From Clostridia bacterium (GTDB taxonomy: Bacteria > Bacillota > Clostridia > Oscillospirales > Ruminococcaceae): a stretch of 38,772 nt of DNA. Under the pieces are notes generated by a model, which was given only the letters and a program-made list of their open reading frames with translations, made no database searches and was not told where the DNA came from. This document shows positions 16,263 to 23,451 of the stretch, one piece after another (position 1 is the stretch's first letter; each line of letters opens with the position of its first letter). The translations under genes and the position numbers were made by a program. Location of the stretch: positions 1-38,772 of the forward strand of contig JAGKVC010000031.1 in assembly GCA_021152595.1 (NCBI GenBank), in the 5' to 3' direction.

Positions 16263-18344
16263 ATGTCAGAACTTGTGATCGTTGAGTCGCCGGCAAAGGC
16301 GAAAACCATACAGAAATATCTCGGCTCCGGCTTTGAGGTCGTTGCTTCGATGGGCCATGTGCGCGATCTGCCGAAGTCCAAGCTCAGCGTGGATATCGAG
16401 CATGATTTTGAGCCGACCTATATCGAGATGAAGGGCAAAGAGGATGTTATCAAGGATCTGAAATCGCGCGCGAAGAAAAGCTCCCGTGTCTGGCTCGCAA
16501 CGGACCCGGACCGCGAGGGTGAAGCCATTTCGTGGCATCTTGCACAGCTGCTCGGGCTCGATACCGAACAGAATAACCGCGTCGAATTCAATGAGATTAC
16601 CAAAACCGGCGTGCAGGCAGGTATGTCGCATCCGCATAAGATCGACCTCGACCTTGTCAATGCACAGCAGGCGCGCCGCATTCTCGACAGAATCGTCGGC
16701 TATCAGCTCAGCCCGTTCCTCTGGCGCAAAATCCGCCGCGGTCTTTCCGCAGGCAGAGTGCAGTCGGTCGCTGTGCGTCTGGTCGTGGACAGAGAAAATG
16801 AGATCCGCGCATTCCAGCCGCGTGAATACTGGTCGATCGACGCGAAGCTGACCGCGAAATCCTCGCGCAAGGTCTTTGCGGCACATCTCGCTGAAGTGGA
16901 CGGCAAAAAGGCGGAGCTTGCAAACGGCGATGAGGCGAATGCAATCCTCAAATCGCTTGAGGGTGCTGATTTTATCGTAAAATCTGTCAAAAAACGTGTC
17001 ACGAGCAGACAGCCTGCTCCGCCCTTTATCACCTCGACGCTCCAGCAGGAGGCATCCCGCAGAATGGGCTTCCAGGCACGCCGCACGATGAAAGCGGCAC
17101 AGGAGCTCTACGAAGGCGTGGAGATCCCCGAGCTCGGCGCAGTCGGTCTGATTACCTATATGCGTACTGACTCGCTGCGTATTTCCGATGAGGCAAAAGC
17201 AGCCGCTGCGGAATATATCAAGGGCGCTTACGGCAAGCAGTATCTGCCGGCGACACCGCGTACTTTCAAGACCAAAAAAGGCGCGCAGGATGCGCATGAG
17301 GCGATTCGTCCCTCTATGCCGAATCTGACGCCGGAACAGGTCAAAAACAGTCTGACCACTGATCAGTATAAGCTCTATAAGCTGATCTGGGAGCGCTTCA
17401 TCGCAAGCCAGATGGCAAACTGTCAGCTCGATACCATGTCCGCGGATATCACGGCGAACAACTGCCTCTTCCGCGCTTCCGGCTACAGCGTCAAGTTCGA
17501 CGGCTTTACAAAGCTCTATGTCGAGGCGAAGGACGGTGCGCAGAACGATGAGGATAACAAGGAGCTGCCGCCGCTCACAGAGGGCGATCCGCTCAAGGTG
17601 AAATCCCTCGACGGCAATCAGCACTTCACACAGCCGCCCTCCCGTTATACCGAAGCAACGCTGATCAAGGCGCTCGAGGAAAACGGTATCGGCAGACCTT
17701 CCACCTATGCGGCAACCGTCAGCACGATCCTCTCGCGTATGTATGTCGAGCGTGACGGCAAGCAGCTCAAGCCGACCTCCCTCGGTGAGGTCACTACGGA
17801 GCTGATGAAGGATCAGTTCAAGCAGATCGTCGATGTCAAATTCACCGCTGATATGGAATCGGATCTCGACGGCGTTGAACAGGGTAAAACCGACTGGGTG
17901 GAATCCCTGCGTAAATTCTACGACAATTTCGAGAAGACGCTCGCAAATGCAGAAAAAGCAATGGACGGCAAGCGCCTCCGTGTGCCGGATGAGGAAACCG
18001 ACGAAATCTGCGATGTCTGCGGCAAGCCGATGGTCATTAAGATCGGCAGATTCGGCAAGTTCCTTGCATGCTCGGGATTCCCGGACTGCCGCAATACCAA
18101 GAAGATCGTTACGCCAACAAAGGGCTTCTGCCCGCTCTGCGGCAAGAAGATCATCCTCAAGAAATCCAAGAAGGGACGCAGCTTCTACGGCTGTGAGGGC
18201 TATCCGGACTGCACCTTCATGACCTGGAGTACGCCGGTCGAGGACCGCTGCCCGAAGTGTAAGAATACGCTGTTCAAAAAGGGCGGCAGATCCGGCAAGC
18301 TCGTTTGTGAAAAGCCGGATTGCGGCTACGAGAGACCGCTGTGA
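16263..18344 (+). CDS. topA: DNA topoisomerase I
   Basis: A 693-residue type IA topoisomerase that relaxes negative supercoils by single-strand passage. The TOPRIM domain starts right at the N-terminus (LVIVESPAKAKTIQKYLG, with DPDREGEAISWHL). The catalytic tyrosine is Tyr299 in ITYMRTDSLRIS. Three four-cysteine zinc fingers end the protein (CDVCG...CSGFPDC, CPLCG...CEGYPDC, CPKCK...CEKPDC). Start at 16263 has GGGAAGGA (16247-16254) 8 nt upstream; an in-frame ATG at 16239 lacks one and would precede the conserved start. The stop overlaps the trmFO start by 4 nt. Confidence 0.97.
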   Translation: MSELVIVESPAKAKTIQKYLGSGFEVVASMGHVRDLPKSKLSVDIEHDFEPTYIEMKGKEDVIKDLKSRAKKSSRVWLATDPDREGEAISWHLAQLLGLDTEQNNRVEFNEITKTGVQAGMSHPHKIDLDLVNAQQARRILDRIVGYQLSPFLWRKIRRGLSAGRVQSVAVRLVVDRENEIRAFQPREYWSIDAKLTAKSSRKVFAAHLAEVDGKKAELANGDEANAILKSLEGADFIVKSVKKRVTSRQPAPPFITSTLQQEASRRMGFQARRTMKAAQELYEGVEIPELGAVGLITYMRTDSLRISDEAKAAAAEYIKGAYGKQYLPATPRTFKTKKGAQDAHEAIRPSMPNLTPEQVKNSLTTDQYKLYKLIWERFIASQMANCQLDTMSADITANNCLFRASGYSVKFDGFTKLYVEAKDGAQNDEDNKELPPLTEGDPLKVKSLDGNQHFTQPPSRYTEATLIKALEENGIGRPSTYAATVSTILSRMYVERDGKQLKPTSLGEVTTELMKDQFKQIVDVKFTADMESDLDGVEQGKTDWVESLRKFYDNFEKTLANAEKAMDGKRLRVPDEETDEICDVCGKPMVIKIGRFGKFLACSGFPDCRNTKKIVTPTKGFCPLCGKKIILKKSKKGRSFYGCEGYPDCTFMTWSTPVEDRCPKCKNTLFKKGGRSGKLVCEKPDCGYERPL

Positions 18345-19654
18345 GTGCCGTTAAGATCATCGGGGCAGGCATGGCCGGCTGTGAGGCTGCATGGGCGGTT
18401 GCAGAGGCCGGCATTCCGGTCATGCTCTATGAGATGAAGCCGCAGAAATATTCGCCTGCACACCATTCACCGGATTTTGCAGAGCTTGTCTGCTCCAATT
18501 CGCTGAAGGCATCCAGAATCGACTCCGCTGCCGGTCTGCTCAAGGAGGAGATGCGGCGGCTCGGTTCGCTGCTCGTTCCCTGTGCGGAGGCATGCGCTGT
18601 TGAAGCAGGCGGTGCGCTCGCCGTGGACAGAGATCAGTTTTCACGGCTCGTTACGGAGAAGATCAGATCGCACCCGAATATCACGGTCGTCAATCAGGAG
18701 ATCAGCGAGATCCCCGAGGGCGATGTGATTATCGCAACCGGTCCGCTGACCTCTGATGCGCTGCATGCGCCGATTGCTGAATTGACGGGGCAGTCGCTCT
18801 ATTTCTATGATGCGGCGGCGCCGATTGTTACCGGCGAAAGCGTCTCGATGGATAAGGCGTTTTATGCGTCGCGCTACGGCAAGGGGACTGCCGATTATCT
18901 CAACTGTCCCATGACAAAAGAGGAATATCTTGCGTTTTATGATGCGCTGATTCATGCGGAATCCGCGCAGCTCCATGATTTTGAAAAGGAAACACTGCGC
19001 GTCTATGAGGGATGCATGCCCGTTGAGGTGCTTGCAAAGCGCGGTGAGGATGCGATCCGCTACGGCATGATGAAGCCCGTCGGGCTGACCGATCCGCATA
19101 CCGGAAAGCGTCCCTATGCCGTTTTGCAGCTCCGCAAGGAGAACCGCGAGGGGACGCTCTGGAATCTCGTCGGGTTCCAGACAAATCTCAAATGGGGCGA
19201 GCAAAAGCGTGTATTTTCGATGATCCCGGGGCTTGAACATGCGGAGTTTGTCCGCTACGGCGTCATGCACCGGAACAGCTTTCTCGATTCCCCGAAGCTG
19301 CTCGACAAGACCTATGCGCTCCGCAAGGAACCGCGGATCCGGTTTGCAGGGCAGATGACCGGCGTGGAAGGCTATATGGAATCCGCAGGCAGCGGCATTC
19401 TCGCAGGACGCAATACGGTTCGGGCGATCCAAGGTGAAGCACCGCTCATTCTGCCGCCCGAAACTATGTTCGGCGCGCTGACTGCCTACATCACCGATCC
19501 TTATCAGGAGAATTTGCAGCCGATGGGCGCGAATATGGGCATCCTGCCGATGCTCGATCAGAAATTCCGCGGCAAGGACGGCAAGCAGAAAAAATATCAG
19601 GCCTATGCAGACCGCGCGCTCGCTGCGCTGGATGCCTGCATCACAGCAAACTGA
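18341..19654 (+). CDS. trmFO: Methylenetetrahydrofolate-tRNA-(uracil-5-)-methyltransferase TrmFO
   Basis: A 437-residue flavoprotein that makes 5-methyluridine at position 54 of tRNA, with methylene-THF as carbon donor and FADH2 as reductant. The N-terminal FAD-binding motif is KIIGAGMAGCEAAWAVAEAG; conserved features include LVCSNSLKAS, GCMPVEVLAKRG and MGANMGILPML near the C-terminus. The chosen start is GTG at 18341, whose GTGA overlaps the topA stop codon, indicating translational coupling. Length is normal. Several clostridia and bacilli carry trmFO right after topA, as here. Confidence 0.96.
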   Translation: MSAVKIIGAGMAGCEAAWAVAEAGIPVMLYEMKPQKYSPAHHSPDFAELVCSNSLKASRIDSAAGLLKEEMRRLGSLLVPCAEACAVEAGGALAVDRDQFSRLVTEKIRSHPNITVVNQEISEIPEGDVIIATGPLTSDALHAPIAELTGQSLYFYDAAAPIVTGESVSMDKAFYASRYGKGTADYLNCPMTKEEYLAFYDALIHAESAQLHDFEKETLRVYEGCMPVEVLAKRGEDAIRYGMMKPVGLTDPHTGKRPYAVLQLRKENREGTLWNLVGFQTNLKWGEQKRVFSMIPGLEHAEFVRYGVMHRNSFLDSPKLLDKTYALRKEPRIRFAGQMTGVEGYMESAGSGILAGRNTVRAIQGEAPLILPPETMFGALTAYITDPYQENLQPMGANMGILPMLDQKFRGKDGKQKKYQAYADRALAALDACITAN

Positions 19655-19667
19655 CAGGAGCAGCAGC

Positions 19668-20057
19668 ATGAAATTCAATGCGCTGATTCCGGAACTGACT
19701 GTGACGGATCTGGAACGCAGCAGGGCTTTCTATGGTGATGTGCTGGGATTCCGGATCGAATATGCGCGCCCCGAAAAACGGTTTCTGTTTCTCTCGCGTG
19801 AGCGGATTCAGCTCATGCTGGAGGAGGAAAACGGACATTGGAGCGTCGGGGAGCTGCGGTATCCGTTCGGCAGGGGAATCAATTTTGAGATGACAGTTTC
19901 GGATGTGGATGCGCTGTACAAGGCCGTGCTCGATGCCGGTATTGCACCGTTCCGCGAACTGACTGTACACAGCTACCGGAACGGGGACGAGGACATTATA
20001 CAGAAGGAATTTCTCGTGCAGGATCCCGACGGCTATCTGCTGCGGTTTACGGATTGA
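19668..20057 (+). CDS. VOC-family (glyoxalase/bleomycin resistance-like) protein
   Basis: A 129-residue single-domain vicinal-oxygen-chelate protein. It starts LIPELTVTDLERSRAFYGDVLGFRIEY (first beta-alpha-beta unit) and ends VQDPDGYLLRFTD, the usual second-unit terminus with the metal-site-like pattern. The fold family includes bleomycin-binding proteins, glyoxalases and fosfomycin enzymes; the sequence looks most like the bleomycin-binding type that sequesters drugs, but substrate is not determinable. ATG at 19668 has AGGAG (19656-19660) 7 nt upstream. It begins the accessory cluster between trmFO and plsX. Confidence 0.85.
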   Translation: MKFNALIPELTVTDLERSRAFYGDVLGFRIEYARPEKRFLFLSRERIQLMLEEENGHWSVGELRYPFGRGINFEMTVSDVDALYKAVLDAGIAPFRELTVHSYRNGDEDIIQKEFLVQDPDGYLLRFTD

Positions 20058-20075
20058 CACGATTATGAGGAGATT

Positions 20076-20669
20076 ATGATTCGATTCAACGGATGCATAG
20101 ATGATATCAAAACCTATCAGACCGGCGAGCTGCCGGAGCATGCAGTCAGAATCGAGACGCCGCGCACCGTTGACGACACCATGAAGCATGCTGCACCGAT
20201 CGCTGCGGTGCTTTGTCTGGTCATGAGCGTGACGGTGTTTGCGAAAGTGTTTTTTGCAAGGGCTGCGATCGCGCCGACTGCGGTTGTGATCGGGTTTGCG
20301 ATCGGGCTTGCGCTGGTGATCGTGCATGAGCTGCTCCATGCGGTCGTCTATCCGAAAGCGGCTTCCGTCACGGTCGGGAAGCTGAAAGGAAAGCTGACGT
20401 TTGTTGCGCTGGCATCCTTCCCGATGCCGAGAGCGCGGTTTATCCTGATGTGCCTGCTGCCGTTTGTGCTTGGAATTCTGCCGCTGGCGGTTTTCGTGCT
20501 CAGTCCGGCTGAGGCAAAATGGCTGAACGGGCTGACATTCGGCATGGCGTGCGTCGGGATGATCTCACCGTATCCGGATGTTTACAATGTTCTCAAGGTG
20601 TTGCGCAAAGCAAAGCGGACGGACCGCATTATGTTTTATCAGAATGATCTCTATAAAATTGCAGACTGA
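20076..20669 (+). CDS. DUF3267 membrane protein, putative zincin
   Basis: A 197-residue membrane protein with four predicted helices (about 45-65, 70-90, 125-145, 155-175). The second helix carries IVHELLHAVVYP, an HExxH zinc-protease motif inside the membrane, as in DUF3267 proteins. Site-2-protease-like activity is possible but unproven for the family. It lies 18 nt after the VOC gene and 22 nt before a broken gene, so the three were probably one transcript. Confidence 0.85.
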   Translation: MIRFNGCIDDIKTYQTGELPEHAVRIETPRTVDDTMKHAAPIAAVLCLVMSVTVFAKVFFARAAIAPTAVVIGFAIGLALVIVHELLHAVVYPKAASVTVGKLKGKLTFVALASFPMPRARFILMCLLPFVLGILPLAVFVLSPAEAKWLNGLTFGMACVGMISPYPDVYNVLKVLRKAKRTDRIMFYQNDLYKIAD

Positions 20670-20691
20670 TACTTGAAAGGACGGCGTCTCT

Positions 20692-21359
20692 ATGGAACAA
20701 AAGGAATACAGGATCCCGCTGCGGTATCAGCTCGGGGAGTTTCGGGCTTCGCAGCTTCCGCAGGACGGCGAGACGATCTGCTTCCGCACAACGCCCTATG
20801 ATTTTCTCGAATACACGCATCCGGAATTCGGGCGCGAGATTCGCGTCTATCATGTTCCGGAGATGCGGAGCTGCTTGCGATGTATCAGGAGGACGGGACA
20901 CTGCTCTGGATCTCTTTCTTTGACGGAGACCGCCGCCGTTATGCGTATTTTGCGGATCTCCCGTTCGACGGACTCATTGACGATGATGTAGTCCGGATGC
21001 GGCTTGCAGCGATGCAGCTTGTCGGGGATGTACCCGTTTCGCGGCTGTTTTTTGAATCATTCTTTGACGGCGAAGGAGCGGACTTTGCGCTGAAAATCGG
21101 GACACAGGCGGATCTGGCGGAGATCCGCGGACGCTACGGCGACGATACCGGTGCGGTGAACAATTCCGGTTAATATCCCTCCAAATGGCGCATTCCCTGC
21201 GATACAGACAGGTTCCGGATTCTGCTGCTCTGCACCGAAGACAGCGGCGAGCGCTTTCGGGAGACTGTCAGCATCATGACAAAACAGATCACGGATGCAC
21301 TGGTGCCGAAGCTCATCAAGGCGCCTGATTTCCGCGTGATTGCTGCGGAATATGACTGA
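20692..21359 (+). pseudogene. Broken gene: one frameshift and one in-frame stop
   Basis: Translation begins well at 20692 (AAGGACGG ribosome region, EYRIPLRYQLGEFRASQLP) and runs to about 20862. Sense then continues one base earlier in phase (ELLAMYQEDGTLLWISFFDG), consistent with loss of one nucleotide around GGAGATGCGGAG. That frame reaches TAA at 21171-21173, but the same frame stays open and protein-like afterwards (RFRILLLCTEDSGERFRETVS) to TGA at 21357-21359. Joined, the parts give about 222 residues of an acidic soluble protein whose family I do not recognise. Real decay, sequencing error or recoding are the options; two independent lesions favour decay. Confidence 0.7.
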
Positions 21360-21375
21360 ATCAAACGGTTTCTGT

Positions 21376-21415
21376 TTTGGGAAACGCTGCACGGAGACGT
21401 ACAACCTTTCCCAAA
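21376..21415 (+). repeat. Perfect 9-bp inverted repeat upstream of plsX
   Basis: TTTGGGAAA (21376-21384) and TTTCCCAAA (21407-21415) are separated by 22 nt and lie 55 nt before the plsX ATG. No T-run follows, so it is not a standard terminator. It may be an RNA hairpin or a split protein operator. It does not resemble the FapR or FabT operator consensus as I know them. Confidence 0.55.
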
Positions 21416-21470
21416 GCGGTAAATGATACTTAATACGGCGGTTCTGCCGTCAGACGGAAAGGAGACTATT

Positions 21471-22484
21471 ATGCGTATTATTCTTGATGCGATGGGCGGT
21501 GACAATGCACCGCTGAGTCCGCTGGAGGGCGCTGCAAGAGCCGTCCGTGAGCTTGGAATCGAGGTCACGCTCAGCGGAGATGAAAATCAGATCCGTGCGC
21601 TTGCAAAGGAACATGAAATTTCGCTCGACGGTATCACGATCCTGCATACAGAGGAAGTCATCACGATGGAGGATCAGCCGACCGATGTTGTCAAATCCAA
21701 GAAGGGCTGCTCTATGGCGATCGGCTTGCAGGCACTCGCGGATGGTGAGGGCGATGCGTTCGTTTCTGCCGGAAACTCCGGTGCGCTGCTCGTCGGTGCG
21801 ACGATGATTCCGCGCAGAATCAAGGGCATCAAGCGCGCTGCAATGGCACCGCTGCTCCCGACCGCTGCCGGTCATGCAATTCTCATGGACGGCGGCGCAA
21901 ACCTCGAATGCAGACCGGAAATGCTCGAACAGTTCGGCATCATGGGCAGCATCTATATGGATAAGGTCATGGAGATCAACAGCCCGAGAGTTGCGCTCAT
22001 CAATAACGGCGCTGAGGAGTGCAAGGGCAGAGAGCTCGAACAGGAAACCTATAAGCTGCTTGAAAACAGCGATGTCAATTTCATCGGCAATATTGAGGCG
22101 AGAGATATTCCCTCCGGCACTGCGGACGTGCTTGTCACCGACGGCTTTACCGGCAATATCGTCCTCAAGCTCTATGAAGGACTCGGAAAGTTCTTCGGCG
22201 GCAAGCTCAAGGAGCTGTTCTCCGGTGCCGGAAAGATCGGTGCGCTCTTTATGATGGATAAGATCAACGATTTCAAGGATTCGTTTGACTATAAAAAGGT
22301 CGGCGGTGCGGTGCTGCTCGGCATCTCAAAGCCGGTCATCAAGGCGCACGGCAGTTCGGACGGCGAGGCGTTTTTCCACGCGATCCGGCAGGCTAAGAAC
22401 TGCGTGGACGGCAAGATCTGCGAGACCATTATCGCTTCGCTTGCTGCGCGCAAGGGCAGAGAAAAGGCGGAGCAGGAAGACTGA
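21471..22484 (+). CDS. plsX: Phosphate acyltransferase PlsX
   Basis: A 337-residue enzyme converting acyl-ACP and phosphate to acyl-phosphate, the donor for PlsY in phospholipid synthesis; it is peripheral to the membrane. Signatures are MRIILDAMGGDNAP at the N-terminus, FVSAGNSGALLVGAT, ILMDGGANLECRPE and DVLVTDGFTGNIVLKLYEG. ATG at 21471 has AAAGGAGA 7 nt upstream; an extension to 21423 is not supported. In many Clostridia plsX is followed by acpP; here the next gene is rnc with no acyl carrier gene between. Confidence 0.97.
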   Translation: MRIILDAMGGDNAPLSPLEGAARAVRELGIEVTLSGDENQIRALAKEHEISLDGITILHTEEVITMEDQPTDVVKSKKGCSMAIGLQALADGEGDAFVSAGNSGALLVGATMIPRRIKGIKRAAMAPLLPTAAGHAILMDGGANLECRPEMLEQFGIMGSIYMDKVMEINSPRVALINNGAEECKGRELEQETYKLLENSDVNFIGNIEARDIPSGTADVLVTDGFTGNIVLKLYEGLGKFFGGKLKELFSGAGKIGALFMMDKINDFKDSFDYKKVGGAVLLGISKPVIKAHGSSDGEAFFHAIRQAKNCVDGKICETIIASLAARKGREKAEQED

Positions 22485-22514
22485 TCCTGCCTGCGATGTA
22501 AGATAAAAATAAAG

Positions 22515-22536
22515 CAGATGCTGAAAATTGCATCTG
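22515..22536 (+). other. Hairpin in the rnc leader
   Basis: CAGATGC (22515-22521) and GCATCTG (22530-22536) form a perfect 7-bp stem with loop TGAAAATT, 31 nt before the rnc ATG. RNase III mRNAs are sometimes self-cleaved in the 5' leader, but this stem is short for that. Function unknown. Confidence 0.4.
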
Positions 22537-22566
22537 ACGGATATCCCGTGCAAAGGGGGCTCTTTC

Positions 22567-23259
22567 ATGAAAGTCAAACCTCAAACAGAACTGGAAGAAA
22601 AAATCGGCTATCATTTCAAGGATGCTGCACTACTCACTGAGGCGCTTTGTCACTCCTCCTATGCGAATGAAAAGCGCGGTGTGCTGCGCTGCAACGAACG
22701 GCTTGAATTTCTCGGAGACAGCGTGCTTTCGATCGTTGTTTCCAATCATCTGTTCCGCAACTGTACCGAGCTGCCCGAGGGCGAGCTGACCAAAATCCGT
22801 GCGTCGCTCGTCTGCGAGAAATCGCTCTTTGAATGGGCGAAGGTGATCGGGCTCGGAGACTTCCTCCTGCTCGGTCACGGCGAGGATCAGTCCGGCGGCA
22901 GAACCCGTCCCTCGATCCTCTCCGATGCCTTTGAAGCAGTCATAGCGGCGATGTTTTTAGACGGCGGCATGGATGCCGTGACACCCTATATCCTGCGCTT
23001 TCTGCCGGAGCATTTTGACCGTCCCTCGGAGGCGTTTCATGACTATAAAACTGCGCTTCAGGAGGTCATTCAGCAGAATCCCGAGGAGCGCGTCGAATAT
23101 GTGCTCGTCGGTGAGGAAGGTCCCGACCACGCAAAGCAGTTCCGCATGGAGGTCCGCCTCAATTCCAATGTGATCGGCAGAGGCGTCGGCAAATCCAAGA
23201 AAATCGCGGAGCAGATGGCGGCGAAGGAAGCGCTGATGCTCATGGGCGAAAAAATTTGA
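22567..23259 (+). CDS. rnc: Ribonuclease III
   Basis: A 230-residue double-strand-specific endonuclease for rRNA processing and mRNA turnover. The nuclease domain (about 1-150) has the signature NERLEFLGDSVLS and the second acidic cluster SDAFEAVIAAMFLDGG; the C-terminal double-stranded RNA binding domain (about 158-228) opens HDYKTALQE and ends with KSKKIAEQMAAKEAL. AAAGGGGG lies about 8 nt before ATG at 22567. In the plsX-rnc-smc order, 82 nt after plsX. Confidence 0.97.
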   Translation: MKVKPQTELEEKIGYHFKDAALLTEALCHSSYANEKRGVLRCNERLEFLGDSVLSIVVSNHLFRNCTELPEGELTKIRASLVCEKSLFEWAKVIGLGDFLLLGHGEDQSGGRTRPSILSDAFEAVIAAMFLDGGMDAVTPYILRFLPEHFDRPSEAFHDYKTALQEVIQQNPEERVEYVLVGEEGPDHAKQFRMEVRLNSNVIGRGVGKSKKIAEQMAAKEALMLMGEKI

Positions 23260-23451
23260 AAACGATCTATGCTGCGCCTGACAGCATCTGCTGCCGGTAT
23301 TTTTATCCGGATATGACCGCATTAAAAGAGATCGGCGGCAATCTGCGCTTTTCGAGAAGATGCTGGAATTTATCAGTCAGGAACAGGAAAGCAAAACCGG
23401 ACGATCCGTATCTTTAAGATAGATCACGATGAGGATAACAGATGTATTTGA
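23256..23451 (+). pseudogene. Short gene remnant between rnc and smc
   Basis: Three stretches in successive frames look like one degraded reading frame. The first could begin with TTG overlapping the rnc stop (TIYAAPDSICCRYFYPDM, to about 23350). The second reads LFEKMLEFISQEQESKTG (about 23348-23398) and the third TIRIFKIDHDEDNRCI ending in TGA at 23449-23451 inside smc. Each change needs loss of one base. The result would be about 65 residues of unknown family. The evidence is the protein-like composition only, so confidence is low. Confidence 0.35.
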
